Shown: positions 16,872 through 25,777 of the stretch, one piece after another
How the letters are laid out: the number at the start of each line of letters is the position of its first letter
Numbering within the stretch: position 1 is the stretch's first letter
Assembly: GCF_024508335.1 (NCBI RefSeq)
Contig: NZ_CP101988.1
Span: forward strand, 124,001-188,000
DNA: 64,000 nt
DNA from: Cellulomonas chengniuliangii
GTDB taxonomy: Bacteria > Actinomycetota > Actinomycetes > Actinomycetales > Cellulomonadaceae
Direction: 5' to 3'
Made by a program: the position numbers and the translations under genes
The notes under the pieces: generated by a model
Database searches by the model: none
What the model was told of the DNA's origin: nothing
Seen by the model: the letters and a program-made list of their open reading frames with translations, nothing else

Positions 16872-18308
16872 GTGCGCCACTCCGCTCTGCCCGCCGGCCC
16901 GCCGCCCGGCGACCAGCCCGTCGACCCGTCCCGCCCCGCGTCCGGCGAGCGGCTGGGCGCCGGCCTGCGGGTGCGGCACCTCACGATGATGGGCCTCGGC
17001 TCCGCGATCGGGGCGGGCCTCTTCCTGGGAGCCGGCGCCGGCATCAGCCTCGCCGGGCCCGCGATCCTCGTGTCCTACGTCGTCGCCGGGGTGCTCGTCA
17101 TCCTGGTGATGCGGATGCTCGCGGAGATGGCGGCCGCCCTCCCGTCCAGCGGCTCGTTCTCCACCTACGCAGACGAGGGCATCGGGAGGTGGGCCGGGTT
17201 CACGCTCGGCTGGCTGTACTGGGCGACGCTGGTGCTGGTGCTCGGCGTGGAGATCACGGGAGCCTCCCAGATCATCCACGGGTGGGCGCCCGTGCTGCCG
17301 CAATGGGTGGTCGCGCTGCTGCTCGTGACGGCGTTCGCGGTGGTGAACCTCTCCGCGGTGCGCAGCTTCGGGGAGTTCGAGTTCTGGTTCGCCTCGCTCA
17401 AGGTCGCCGTCGTGGTGCTGTTCCTGGTGGTCGGGGTGCTGCTCGTGCTCGGCCTGCTGCCGGGGACGGAGCCGGTGGGCGCCGCGAACCTGGTGGGGCA
17501 CGGCGGCTTCGCGCCCCGGGGCATGAGCGGCATCGCCGCCGGGCTGCTCGTGGTGGTGTTCGCGTTCGGGGGCATCGAGATCGTCACCATCGCCGCGGCC
17601 GAGTCGCAGGACCCGCGCCGCGCGATCGCCGCCGCGGCCCGCAGCGTCGTGTGGCGGATCCTGCTGTTCTACGTCGGGTCCGTGGCCGTGATGGTGATGG
17701 TGCTGCCGTGGGACGCCCCCGAGCTGGTCGCGGGCCCGTTCGTCGCGGTGCTGAGCCGCACCGGGATCCCCGGCCTGCCGCTGGCCATGGAGGTCGTGGT
17801 GGTCATCGCGCTGCTGTCCGCCTTCAACGCGAACGTCTACGGCACCTCCCGGATGGCGTACTCCCTCGCGCAGCGCGGCGACGGGCCGCGTGGGCTGCGC
17901 CGGGTCTCCCGGCAGGGGACGCCCGTCGCCGCGGTGGGCCTGTCCGTCGTGTGCGCGCTGGTGAGCGTGGGGCTCAACTGGCTGCTGCCGGACACGCTGC
18001 TGGGCATCCTGCTGAGCGCGGCAGGAGCGTCGCTGATCCTGGTGTGGCTGTTCATCGCGGTGGCGCAGCTGCGGCTGAGGCCTCGGCTCGAGCGTGAAGG
18101 GCTGCTCACGGTGCGGATGTGGGGCCACCCGTGGCTGTCGTGGGCCACGCTGGCGCTGCTCGTGGGGTTCGCTGTGCTGATGCTCACCGACGACGCCGCC
18201 CGAGGGCAGCTCATCTCGGCCGTCGGCCTATGCGGGGTGCTGGCGGGGATCTACGCGGGGCGGGCCGCTGTGCGCCGCCGCGGGGTCGAGCCAGCCGGGC
18301 GCGACTAG
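16872..18308 (+). CDS. Amino-acid permease (APC superfamily)
   Basis: A 478-residue, 12-helix transporter of the amino acid-polyamine-organocation superfamily (amino acid transporter group, AAT). The first helix region reads LTMMGLGSAIGAGLFLGAGA, the unwound substrate-binding GSAIGAGLF motif; other family stretches are AEMAAALPSSGSFSTYADEG, FAFGGIEIVTIAAAESQDPR and SAFNANVYGTSRMAYSLAQR. It probably imports amino acids by proton symport; the specificity is not predictable, though the GVEI/SQII region resembles aromatic/basic permeases. The GTG start at 16872 is preceded by an Arg-rich leader of open frame that is not used. No regulator lies next to it. Confidence 0.9.
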   Translation: MRHSALPAGPPPGDQPVDPSRPASGERLGAGLRVRHLTMMGLGSAIGAGLFLGAGAGISLAGPAILVSYVVAGVLVILVMRMLAEMAAALPSSGSFSTYADEGIGRWAGFTLGWLYWATLVLVLGVEITGASQIIHGWAPVLPQWVVALLLVTAFAVVNLSAVRSFGEFEFWFASLKVAVVVLFLVVGVLLVLGLLPGTEPVGAANLVGHGGFAPRGMSGIAAGLLVVVFAFGGIEIVTIAAAESQDPRRAIAAAARSVVWRILLFYVGSVAVMVMVLPWDAPELVAGPFVAVLSRTGIPGLPLAMEVVVVIALLSAFNANVYGTSRMAYSLAQRGDGPRGLRRVSRQGTPVAAVGLSVVCALVSVGLNWLLPDTLLGILLSAAGASLILVWLFIAVAQLRLRPRLEREGLLTVRMWGHPWLSWATLALLVGFAVLMLTDDAARGQLISAVGLCGVLAGIYAGRAAVRRRGVEPAGRD

Positions 18309-18339
18309 GCCCGGGCCGCCGGCCCCGCGTCTGCGCAGG

Positions 18340-18777
18340 TCAGTCGTCTGTGCGTGCCCGAGGGCTGGGGGCGAGCTCTGTCGGCGCGTCGTCGTGCACG
18401 AGCTCGAACCACACCGTCTTGCACCTGTCCGTCGTGTCGCGGGTGTCGTGGGAGACCGTGCCCCACCGTGTCGCGAGCCGGTCCACGAACATCACGCCGC
18501 GGCCGCCGCCCGCGGTGGGTGGCGGGTTGCGCAGTATCGGCACCGCGCGGGCTCCGTCCGAGACCTCGACCCGGGTGCGCTCGGCGTCGACGTCCACCCG
18601 CAGTAGGACGGGCGGGTCGGCATGCTCCACGGCGTTCGTCACGGCCTCGCTCACCAGCAGCACGAGGAGGTCCAGAGCCGGCCCGCCCAGCCCGGCCTCG
18701 GCGAGCCGGTCCCGCGCCCACCGCCGCGCTGGCGCCACGGCCGCGGTCTCTGGCTGTATGTGTGTCTCGGCGTGCAT
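18340..18777 (-). CDS. Anti-sigma-factor-type ATP-binding protein (HATPase_c_2)
   Basis: A 145-residue protein with the GHKL ATPase fold of anti-sigma serine kinases (RsbW/SpoIIAB type). The N-box is LVLLVSEAVTNAVEHADPPV, then LRVDVDAERTRVEVSDGARA (D-x-G motif), GGGRGVMFVDRLATRWGTVS (G-box) and KTVWFEL. Such free-standing proteins regulate sigma factors by partner switching; no anti-sigma antagonist or sigma factor lies nearby, so its partner is unknown. The ATG start at 18777 has AAGGGGGCGAAG upstream. It is divergent from the iron transporter gene; the 187 bp between must hold both promoters. Confidence 0.85.
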   Translation of the reverse strand: MHAETHIQPETAAVAPARRWARDRLAEAGLGGPALDLLVLLVSEAVTNAVEHADPPVLLRVDVDAERTRVEVSDGARAVPILRNPPPTAGGGRGVMFVDRLATRWGTVSHDTRDTTDRCKTVWFELVHDDAPTELAPSPRARTDD

Positions 18778-18964
18778 CTTCGCCCCCTTCGTCGGACGCG
18801 CCCGACACCGGTTCGTTCCTGCCGCACGCGCAAGGACAACGGTGTTGTACACGTGCCCACCCAGCAACTCGAGAGCGTGTTCTTTCCCATGTCGCCACAC
18901 GCGACGGCCCCCACGTGCGGCCTGTGTGCGCTCGCGGTCAAGGCGAGGTGAGAGGATCGTCACC

Positions 18965-20092
18965 ATGCCCACCCAGGACCGACCGGCGTCGGATCAGCAG
19001 CCGCCGAGCCGGCAACAGGTTCGCCGCTGGCGTCAGTACCTGGCCGACGAGCGCGCCGAGGGCGCCGTCTACCGGGACCTCGCCGGGCGGCGCACCGGCG
19101 AGGAGCGCGAGATCCTGCTCGCCCTCGCCGAGGCCGAGCGCCGACATGAGTCCCACTGGCTGACGCTGCTCGGGGACGACGTCGGGCGACCGCTGCGCGG
19201 CGACTTCCGCACCCGCACCCTCGGATGGCTGGCCCGGCGGTTCGGCTCGGTGTTCGTCCTCGCGCTCGCGCAACGGGCAGAGGCGCGGTCCAGCTACGAG
19301 ACGGACGTCGACGCGACCGCCACGATGGCTGCCGACGAGCGCATCCATGAGGAGGTCGTGCGGGGGTTGGCGCTGCGCGGCCGCAACCGCATCTCCGGGA
19401 CGTTCCGCGCGGCGGTGTTCGGAGCCAACGACGGGCTGGTCAGCAACCTCGCCCTGGTGCTCGGCATCGGCGCGAGCGGGGCCGCGACCAGCACGGTGCT
19501 GCTCACCGGCCTGGCAGGGCTGCTCGCCGGGGCGCTGTCGATGGGCGCGGGGGAGTACGTGTCCGTCCGGTCCCAGCGCGAGCTGCTCGAGGCGTCCACC
19601 CCCGGCAAGCACGCCCGGGCCGCGCTGCCGCACCTCGATGTGGACGCCAATGAGCTGGCGCTCGTCTACCGCGCTCGCGGCATGTCGCCCGAGGACGCCC
19701 ACGAGCGCGCCGACGAGGTGCTCCGCTCGCTGGGCACCGCACCCACGCCGGCGCTCGGTGTGCCGTCGGTCGCGCAGGGCGTCGAGTCGGAGGCGGTCGA
19801 CGAGCACGAGTCCGTGGGCACCGCGATGGGCGCCGCGGGCGCCAGCTTCTGCTTCTTCGCGTCGGGTGCGCTGATCCCCGTGCTGCCGTACCTGTTCGGG
19901 CTCGAAGGGCTGGCGGCCGTGGTGATCGCGTCCGTGCTGGTGGGCATCGCCCTGCTGTGCACCGGCACCGCCGTGGGCATCCTCTCGGGCGGCCCGCCAC
20001 TGCGCCGGGCGCTGCGCCAGCTGGCCATCGGGTACGGCGCCGCGGGGGCCACCTACCTGCTGGGCCTGCTGTTCGGCACGACGATCGGCTGA
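18965..20092 (+). CDS. Ferritin-like/VIT family iron or manganese transporter (Er-VIT, MbfA-like)
   Basis: A 375-residue protein in two parts. Residues 1-150 are a rubrerythrin/ferritin-like four-helix part with acidic and His residues (EGAVYRDLAGRRTGEEREIL, EAERRHESHWLTLLGDDVGR, ADERIHEEVVRGLALRGRNR). The rest is a VIT/CCC1 membrane domain: FGANDGLVSNLALVLGIGAS, GLAGLLAGALSMGAGEYVSV, and four later helices (CFFASGALIPVLPYLFGLEG). This is the Er-VIT layout of MbfA, which exports iron and limits iron and peroxide toxicity in Bradyrhizobium. Here the same role is inferred. It lies about 1.5 kb upstream of the IdeR-controlled SIP gene. The ATG start is at 18965. Confidence 0.85.
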   Translation: MPTQDRPASDQQPPSRQQVRRWRQYLADERAEGAVYRDLAGRRTGEEREILLALAEAERRHESHWLTLLGDDVGRPLRGDFRTRTLGWLARRFGSVFVLALAQRAEARSSYETDVDATATMAADERIHEEVVRGLALRGRNRISGTFRAAVFGANDGLVSNLALVLGIGASGAATSTVLLTGLAGLLAGALSMGAGEYVSVRSQRELLEASTPGKHARAALPHLDVDANELALVYRARGMSPEDAHERADEVLRSLGTAPTPALGVPSVAQGVESEAVDEHESVGTAMGAAGASFCFFASGALIPVLPYLFGLEGLAAVVIASVLVGIALLCTGTAVGILSGGPPLRRALRQLAIGYGAAGATYLLGLLFGTTIG

Positions 20093-20120
20093 CGCGCCGG
20101 GTTGGACGGGCCTCGACCGG

Positions 20121-20702
20121 TCACGCCAGGGTGAGCAGCACGCCGTCCGGGGTGGCCTCGACCGACTCGATCGCATGCAGGGTCCCCGATGAGGTGCGCA
20201 CCACGATCCGCTCGCCGCGTGAGGCCATCAGCGTGGTGCGGCCGCTCTGCACCCGCATGATCAGGTCGAACGCGCTGAGCGTCCCGGCGGCGGCCGTCGC
20301 GGCCGGAGCCGCGGGAACCGACCATGTGGTCCGGGTTGGCTGCTGGGCGGGCGTGGGCGCGACGGTCTCCCCGGCTGCCGGCAGCGATGCGGGCGAGCGC
20401 GGATCGGTCGATGCCGGCGCCGCCCCGACGTAAGCCTCCAACGCCGCCACCACGCCGCTGCGCAAGGCCTCGACCTCGGCAGACGCGTACCCCGCGCCGG
20501 ACCTGCGGGCCCCGAACCGGGCGTCGCGCACCTCGCGCAGCAGCATCGTCGCGGCGGCGTTGGCGCCCGGGCGTCCCTCCTCGATCGCGGACAGAGTCGC
20601 GGCGGCGAGCTCCATGTAGTGGTCGACCTGGGAGCGGTCGTAGCCGTCCGATCGGCAGCTGCTCGACAGGGTGCGGCGGCGGAGCTGGTCAGCGGTGATC
20701 AC
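20121..20702 (-). CDS. DivIVA-domain-like protein, downstream copy
   Basis: A 193-residue soluble protein. It begins VITADQLRRRTLSSSCRSDG, followed by GYDRSQVDHYMELAAATLSA, the G-Y-D...V-D...M/L pattern of the DivIVA N-terminal membrane-curvature domain. A second copy-like stretch, GAGYASAEVEALRSGVVAAL, follows at about residue 85. A low-complexity Pro/Thr/Ala linker leads to an 85-residue C-terminal domain (LSAFDLIMRVQSGRTTLMAS, RIVVRTSSGTLHAIESVEAT). AGGAG precedes the GTG start at 20702. The upstream neighbour has the same layout. A role in cell-pole or septum organisation is only inferred from the N-terminal motif. Confidence 0.7.
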   Translation of the reverse strand: MITADQLRRRTLSSSCRSDGYDRSQVDHYMELAAATLSAIEEGRPGANAAATMLLREVRDARFGARRSGAGYASAEVEALRSGVVAALEAYVGAAPASTDPRSPASLPAAGETVAPTPAQQPTRTTWSVPAAPAATAAAGTLSAFDLIMRVQSGRTTLMASRGERIVVRTSSGTLHAIESVEATPDGVLLTLA

Positions 20703-20748
20703 GAGGGCTCTCCTGAGGGTCGATCCGAGGACGGGGGGGCGGTGTCGC

Positions 20749-21423
20749 TCAGCGGACGTGCACAACGATCCCGTCCGCCACGGTCTCGACGCCCACCACG
20801 CTGGCGATCGCGCCGTCGGGCGTCCGGACCAGGAGGCGGTCCCGTTGGGCTCCGAACAGGGCCGCCCGGGCGGACTGCAGGCCGAGGACGACGTCGTAGG
20901 CGCCCAGGCCCTCCGGCGCGGACGAGAGGTCGAGCGGCGTCGAGGCTGGCGCGGGCGCCGTCCTGCCCGCCGCGGCGGCCACGGTGGCGGCCGAGATCGC
21001 CGTCGGGGAGGTCAGCGAGGTAGGCGACGGCGACGGCGTCGGCGCGGGTGCGGCGGGCATCGAGACCGCTGACGGCGTGGTCGTCGGCGTGGCGGGGCGC
21101 TCGGTGTCAGACAGCTTCCGTCGAGGGCCCGCATGCCGGCGGACGTACTCCTCCAGGGTCGCGACCACCTCGGAGCGGAACGCGTCCACCTGCGTGGCGG
21201 AGTACCCGGAGCCGCGATCGGTGGCCGCGGGGGGCTCGGCGGTGCGGATGTCCCGGGGCAGGAGAAGGCGCGAGCCGTCAGGGCCCACCGTCCTGCCCTG
21301 CTCCAACGCCTCCAGCGTGGCGGCCACCCTCCCCAGCATGTGGTCGACGGCTGCCGCGTCGTAGGCCTCCGCCGCGCGCGTGCGGGCGAAGGAGATCTGG
21401 CGGACCTGCTGGGCGGTGATCAC
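20749..21423 (-). CDS. DivIVA-domain-like protein, upstream paralogue
   Basis: A 224-residue protein with the same architecture as its downstream neighbour: VITAQQVRQISFARTRAAEA at the start, EAYDAAAVDHMLGRVAATLE, then GSGYSATQVDAFRSEVVATL, a Pro/Ser/Thr-rich linker of about 45 residues, and LGAYDVVLGLQSARAALFGA ... LLVRTPDGAIASVVGVETVA. Identity between the two is clear at both ends and lost in the linker, pointing to an old tandem duplication. CAGGAGCC precedes the GTG start at 21423. The two are 46 bp apart on the same strand and probably co-transcribed. Confidence 0.7.
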   Translation of the reverse strand: MITAQQVRQISFARTRAAEAYDAAAVDHMLGRVAATLEALEQGRTVGPDGSRLLLPRDIRTAEPPAATDRGSGYSATQVDAFRSEVVATLEEYVRRHAGPRRKLSDTERPATPTTTPSAVSMPAAPAPTPSPSPTSLTSPTAISAATVAAAAGRTAPAPASTPLDLSSAPEGLGAYDVVLGLQSARAALFGAQRDRLLVRTPDGAIASVVGVETVADGIVVHVR

Positions 21424-21587
21424 GGCGGTGGCTCCTGTCGGCCGGCGCGCCACTCGCGGCGCACCACGGCCGCATCCTGCCAGCCCTGCGCGTCGGATGG
21501 CCACGACCAGGACCTTCGTACCGTGGGCGCCGCGGGGCCGGATGGAACGCTGTGACCGGCGCCACAACCGAAAGTGCATGAGGGCAG

Positions 21588-21606
21588 TTAGGGTAGGCAT
21601 ACCTCA
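21588..21606 (+). promoter_or_regulatory. IdeR/DtxR iron box
   Basis: TTAGGGTAGGCATACCTCA matches the actinobacterial iron-box consensus TTAGGTTAGGCTAACCTAA at 15 of 19 positions. It lies 17 bp upstream of the GTG start of the siderophore-interacting protein gene, where a repressor would block transcription when iron is plentiful. Confidence 0.85.
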
Positions 21607-21623
21607 ACACGAAGGGTTGTCCT

Positions 21624-22571
21624 GTGAGCGCAACGCTGACCGCTCCCACGGTCGTCAGCCCCTTCCGTGTCTTCGCGGTCGAGGTGGCCCGCATCGAGGA
21701 CCTCAGCCCCAGCTTCCGGCGCTTCACGTTCACCGGCGCCGACCTCGACCAGTTCGCCGACACCGGGCTCGACCAGCGGGTCAAGCTCATCCTGGCGGCC
21801 CCCAGCTGCCCCGGGAACCCGCTCGACGCGCTCTGCGGCGCCTCCGACTGGTACGGCTGCTGGCGCGCCATGCCCGACACCGTGCGGCCTGTGCTGCGCA
21901 CCTACACGGTGCGCGCCGTCCGGCAGGACGCCCACGAGATCGACGTCGACATCGTGCTGCACGGCGACGTTGGACCCGCCACCCGCTGGGCCCGGCGCGC
22001 GCAGCCCGGCGACACCCTCGCCATCTGCGGGCCCAACGGCCAGTTCGACGGCTGGTGCGGAGGGGTCGAGTGGGTGCAGCCCGAGCACTCCCTGGCCGTG
22101 CTGCTCGCCGGTGACGAGACCGCGGTGCCTGCCATCGCGTCGATCCTCGAAGAGCTCAAGCCCGACGCCCGCGGCGAGGCCGTCCTCGAGGTGCCATGCG
22201 CCGAGGACTTCCTGCCGATCAGCGCCCCGGCCGGCGTCCGTGTCACCTGGATCGCCCGCGACGGCGCCGAGCACGGCGCCCAGCTGATCCCCGCCGTCCA
22301 CGAGGCCGCCGAACGGCTCCTGGCGCCCCCGATCGGCCCCACCGCCACCGTCATCGAGGACGTCGACATCGACGCCGGCATCCTCTGGGAGGTGCCCATC
22401 GACCCCGAGGGCGCCGCCCTCACCCGCTCCACCGAGCTGTACGCCTGGCTCGCCGGCGAGGCAGGCGTCATCAAGCAGCTCCGCCGCCACCTGGTCAGCG
22501 AGCGTGGCGTCGACCGCCGGTCCGTGGCGTTCATGGGCTACTGGCGCGAGGGGCGCGCAGAGGGAGCCTGA
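21624..22571 (+). CDS. Siderophore-interacting protein (ferric-siderophore reductase)
   Basis: A 315-residue SIP-family flavoprotein that releases iron from ferric siderophores in the cytoplasm. The N-terminal FAD-binding part includes FRRFTFTGADLDQFADTGLD, RPVLRTYTVRAVRQDAHEID (the R-x-Y-T/S-V FAD motif) and DIVLHGDVGPATRWARRAQP. The C-terminal SIP part includes LLAGDETAVPAIASILEELK and SVAFMGYWREGRAEGA. The GTG start at 21624 follows an IdeR-type box, so it should be induced by iron starvation. No siderophore biosynthesis or uptake genes are in the window, and the gene stands alone. The end lies near a LacI-family remnant. Confidence 0.9.
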   Translation: MSATLTAPTVVSPFRVFAVEVARIEDLSPSFRRFTFTGADLDQFADTGLDQRVKLILAAPSCPGNPLDALCGASDWYGCWRAMPDTVRPVLRTYTVRAVRQDAHEIDVDIVLHGDVGPATRWARRAQPGDTLAICGPNGQFDGWCGGVEWVQPEHSLAVLLAGDETAVPAIASILEELKPDARGEAVLEVPCAEDFLPISAPAGVRVTWIARDGAEHGAQLIPAVHEAAERLLAPPIGPTATVIEDVDIDAGILWEVPIDPEGAALTRSTELYAWLAGEAGVIKQLRRHLVSERGVDRRSVAFMGYWREGRAEGA

Positions 22572-22793
22572 CGGACGGCTTGCCAGCACCCGGGTTTTTC
22601 TGGAAGAGGGGCGGTTCTCCGGAACGCGCTCGGGATGAAAGCCCTTTCCTTGGAAGGAGGGGGCGTAGCGGCCACGCAGCCAGGGCCCGCGTGCCTCAGT
22701 GCGTGCGTCTCCGGGGTTTCGGATTCCGGTCAGGTGCCGATGTCGCACCCTGCTGCGGGCTCAGCCCCGAGAACCCTGGACGGGTGTCGTCGG
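22572..22793. other. Gap without a recognised gene
   Basis: This 222-bp stretch downstream of the SIP gene has no convincing gene. It includes the short palindromic-looking runs GGGATGAAAGCCC and CCTTTCCTTGGAAGG. No riboswitch pattern that I know was matched. Confidence 0.4.
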
Positions 22794-22940
22794 CGTCTCC
22801 CCCACGAGCAGCTCGGACGACGAGCGGTCGAGCTGCTGATCGACGCCGTCCAGCACGGCGCGGGGGCCGAGCCGGGCCAGGTGCACCGGCTCCCCATGCC
22901 CCTACGCTCGCGCGGGTCGGTGGCCGTCGCCAGGGAGTGA
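22794..22940 (+). pseudogene. Remnant: C-terminus of a LacI-family regulator
   Basis: A 48-codon tail RLPHEQLGRRAVELLIDAVQ ... VHRLPMPLRSRGSVAVARE, ending in TGA at 22940. It matches the end of LacI/GalR-family repressors (P-x-x-x-L-G-x-x-A-V-E-L-L-...-L-x-x-R-x-S). Nothing resembling the effector-binding core or the DNA-binding N-terminus is found upstream, so this is a fragment left by a deletion. The family match is by motif recognition only. Confidence 0.6.
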
Positions 22941-22967
22941 GGCCACGGTCTCCGAGTTGCCGACGCC

Positions 22968-24602
22968 TCAGTAGGTGAAGGCCGCCACCCGCGTGCGCAG
23001 ATCGGCGGACATGCGCGCGAGGTCGTCCACGGCCGCGCCCATCTGCCCGACGACGACGGCGTTGGACTCAGCCGCCGAGGCCACGCCGACGATGTTCGCC
23101 GCGATCTCCCCGGAGCCTGACGCGGCCTCGCCCACGCCGCGGGACATCTCGTTGGTCGTGGCGGTCTGCTCCTCGACCGCGCTGGCGATGGTCGTCTGGT
23201 AGTCGTTGATGCTCGCGATGATCTCGGAGATCTCACCGATCGCTGCCACCGCCCCGGCGGTGTCGGCCTGGATGGCCTCGACACGGCGGGCGATGTCCTC
23301 GGTGGCCCGGGCCGTCTCGGAGGCCAGCTCCTTGACCTCGCCCGCGACCACGGCGAACCCCTTGCCGGCCTCGCCCGCCCGCGCCGCCTCGATCGTGGCG
23401 TTCAGAGCCAGCAGGTTCGTCTGCTCCGCGATCGAGGTGATCACCTTGACCACGTTGCCGATCTCCTGGCTGGACGCGCCGAGCTTCGCGACGCGCTCGT
23501 TGGTCGATTCCGCCACGCCGGTGGCGCGCGAGGCGACGTTCGCGGCCTCGTTCGCGTTCTGCCCGATCTCTCGGATCGACGCCCCCATCTCCTCCGAGCC
23601 CGCGGCGACTGCCTGCACGCTGCGGCTGACCTGCTCCGCGGCGGTCGCGACCACGCCGGCCTGCACGCTGGTCTCCTGAGATCCCGCAGCCACCTGCACG
23701 TTCGCCGCGGACAGCTCCTCGGCGGACGCCGCCACCGCGTCCGCGGTCTGCGCCACTCCGGCGAGGGTCGACCGCACAGCGCCCTGAGCCACGGTCAGCG
23801 CCTGCGCCATCTGGCTGACCTCGTCATTCCCGGAGACGTGCGCCTCGACGGTGAAGTCGCCGTGGGCCATCGCGGAGATGGCGCTGCGCACCTCGAGCAC
23901 CGAGGAGCGCAGGCGGCGGGCCACCGCGATCCCCAGGGCCACCGCGATGATCACCGCGGCGACGACGGACACGATCAGGACCACCCGGGCCTGGGAGGTG
24001 CGGGCCTGGCTGGTCTCGGCGATCGCGGCCACGTAGGCGTCGACCTCGGTGTGCACGAGCTCGAGCTCGCCTTCGTACGCGGTGACCAAGGGCTGGCCCA
24101 CCTGCTCCGAGAGGCGGGTGAAGAGCGCAGGGTCGTCCGACAGGGCCGCGGGGACGAGCTGCGTGTCCCGGGCGGCCTCCCACGCCGCGTACGCCTCGAC
24201 GAAGCGGGGCCAGCTCTCGATCTGTGTCGCGGACGACTCGGCGAAGGCGTCGATGGCTTGGTGAAGCACGGCGTCGTTCGCGTCCTGCCGGGCGAGCCAC
24301 ACCTTGATGAGCCCAGGGTCCTCCAGCGCTGCGAGCTGGGCCACGGCGAGTCTCGCCGTGACCTCGCTCTTCTCGATGACGCTGTGCAGCTCCACGGTGG
24401 TCGTCTGGGTGTCGACGAGGCGCTGCATGTCGTTGGTGGCGTACCGCAGGTTGGCCATGGCGAGCCATCCGGCGCCCAACGAGATCACCCCGAGCAGCAG
24501 GACGACCGACAGGATCTGCGTCTGGATCGACCGGTGCGTGAAGCCCAGCCCCGGGCGCCCCTTGGCGGTGGCAGAGAGGTCGGTCGGAACGGTGGTGGGC
24601 AT
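22968..24602 (-). CDS. Methyl-accepting chemotaxis protein
   Basis: A 544-residue chemoreceptor. TM1 (about 30-52, [20 protein letters not shown]) and TM2 (about 207-228, [20 protein letters not shown]) bracket a roughly 155-residue helical ligand domain of the four-helix-bundle type. A HAMP linker ([20 protein letters not shown]) follows, then the signalling hairpin with the strictly conserved tip [37 protein letters not shown]. It couples to CheA/CheW to steer flagella; no che genes are in the window, so it is an orphan receptor. The ATG start is at 24602 with GGAGG upstream, and a FliA-like promoter is found at the expected place. No ligand can be named. Confidence 0.95.
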   Translation of the reverse strand: MPTTVPTDLSATAKGRPGLGFTHRSIQTQILSVVLLLGVISLGAGWLAMANLRYATNDMQRLVDTQTTTVELHSVIEKSEVTARLAVAQLAALEDPGLIKVWLARQDANDAVLHQAIDAFAESSATQIESWPRFVEAYAAWEAARDTQLVPAALSDDPALFTRLSEQVGQPLVTAYEGELELVHTEVDAYVAAIAETSQARTSQARVVLIVSVVAAVIIAVALGIAVARRLRSSVLEVRSAISAMAHGDFTVEAHVSGNDEVSQMAQALTVAQGAVRSTLAGVAQTADAVAASAEELSAANVQVAAGSQETSVQAGVVATAAEQVSRSVQAVAAGSEEMGASIREIGQNANEAANVASRATGVAESTNERVAKLGASSQEIGNVVKVITSIAEQTNLLALNATIEAARAGEAGKGFAVVAGEVKELASETARATEDIARRVEAIQADTAGAVAAIGEISEIIASINDYQTTIASAVEEQTATTNEMSRGVGEAASGSGEIAANIVGVASAAESNAVVVGQMGAAVDDLARMSADLRTRVAAFTY

Positions 24603-24633
24603 GGGGTCCTCCGATTGGCGCGCTGGGAGCCCG

Positions 24634-24658
24634 ATCGGCTTCCGTGTTCCCGTTCTGA
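24634..24658 (-). promoter_or_regulatory. FliA-like (sigma-28) promoter of the chemoreceptor
   Basis: Reading the minus strand: TCA (24658-24656), 16 bases, GCCGAT (24639-24634), ending 31 bases before the ATG at 24602. This fits the actinomycete motility-sigma pattern TCA-N15/16-GCCGA. Sequence alone cannot show use. Confidence 0.45.
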
Positions 24659-24754
24659 GGTCCGCTGTGCCTTTTCAGCCCCACCACGGGGCGTTTTCAC
24701 CCGAAGGGCTGAGGGTCGCGAAGCGCGTGGAGAGTGGGCCCGTAGCATCGCCCC

Positions 24755-25681
24755 GTGCCTCCCCGATCCCCCTTGCCGGCCCGCCACGGCCTGAGCGCCG
24801 CCTGGCTGCGCACCCCCGATCGGGACCGCTCCCGCGCGGACGAGTGGGCCACGATGGGGGCCTGGCTGCGGCACCGGCTGCCCGAGCACGTCGACGTGGC
24901 GGACATGCTCGCGCAGCAGCGCTTCGTCGACGAGGAGGGCCGGGCCGTACGGGAGGACGACCCCTTCGCCCACCACCAGTTCGTGTGGTTCCACCGCGAC
25001 CTGCGCGAGGACGAGGCCGAGGTCACGGCGCCCATCCACGTGGTGCACCGCGACGACCGCCTGGTGGTGGTCGACAAGCCCGCCTTCCTCTCCTCGATCC
25101 CGCGGGGCAGGCACGTGCTGCAGAGCGTCGTCGTGCGCCTGCGCGCGGAGCTGGGCCTGCCCGACCTGTCGCCGTTGCACCGCCTGGACCGGGTGACCTC
25201 CGGACTGCTGATGCTCGCGACCGAGCCCAGGTGGCGGGGGCCGTACCAGTCCTTGTTCGAGCACCGCGCGGTCGACAAGACGTACTGGGCGTTGGCGCCG
25301 CTGCGCTCTGACCTGGACTTCCCGATCGTGGTGCGCAACCACATCCACAAGGAGCGCGGCGCGTGGCAGGCGCAGGTGGCGCCTGGCGCGCCCGTCAACG
25401 CCGAGACGCTCATCGAGCTGGAGTCGGAGGTGGAGGGCCGGGGCGTCTACCGCCTGAGCCCTCGCACAGGCCGCACCCATCAGCTCCGGCTGCACCTGCA
25501 CGGGCTCGGCATCCCGATCATCGACGACCCGCTGTACCCGGTGGTGCGCGATGTCCCGGTGGACGACTTCAGCCGCCCCCTGCAGCTGCTCGCCGGGGAA
25601 CTCGCGTTCACGGACCCCATCGACGGCAGCCGACGGGAGTTCCGGAGCGTGCGGCGCCTGCCGCTGCGCGCGGGGAGGTGA
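24755..25681 (+). CDS. RNA pseudouridine synthase, RluA family
   Basis: A 308-residue enzyme that isomerises uridine to pseudouridine in RNA. The catalytic motif HRLDRVTSGLLMLA (Asp) is preceded by VVHRDDRLVVVDKPAFLSSI and followed by the family's SRTGRTHQLRLHLHGLGIPI (here RTGRTHQLRLHLHGLGIP). The N-terminus (DVADMLAQQRFVDEEGRAVR) carries a shortened S4-like region. It is probably a large-subunit rRNA or tRNA enzyme; the target cannot be fixed. The GTG start is at 24755, immediately downstream of the divergent chemoreceptor promoter region. Confidence 0.85.
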   Translation: MPPRSPLPARHGLSAAWLRTPDRDRSRADEWATMGAWLRHRLPEHVDVADMLAQQRFVDEEGRAVREDDPFAHHQFVWFHRDLREDEAEVTAPIHVVHRDDRLVVVDKPAFLSSIPRGRHVLQSVVVRLRAELGLPDLSPLHRLDRVTSGLLMLATEPRWRGPYQSLFEHRAVDKTYWALAPLRSDLDFPIVVRNHIHKERGAWQAQVAPGAPVNAETLIELESEVEGRGVYRLSPRTGRTHQLRLHLHGLGIPIIDDPLYPVVRDVPVDDFSRPLQLLAGELAFTDPIDGSRREFRSVRRLPLRAGR

Positions 25682-25777
25682 GACTGGGCCGCAGACGTGC
25701 GCGGAGCGCCCTGGGCGGCTGCGAGGATGAGGCCCGGATCCGCGATGGCGCGGGACCGTTGGCAGCAAGGAGCCCAC

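Noticed and set aside
22572-22793. Possible riboswitch or small RNA in the gap after the SIP gene
   Set aside because: No known riboswitch core or clear stem set could be matched; the palindromic runs are short.
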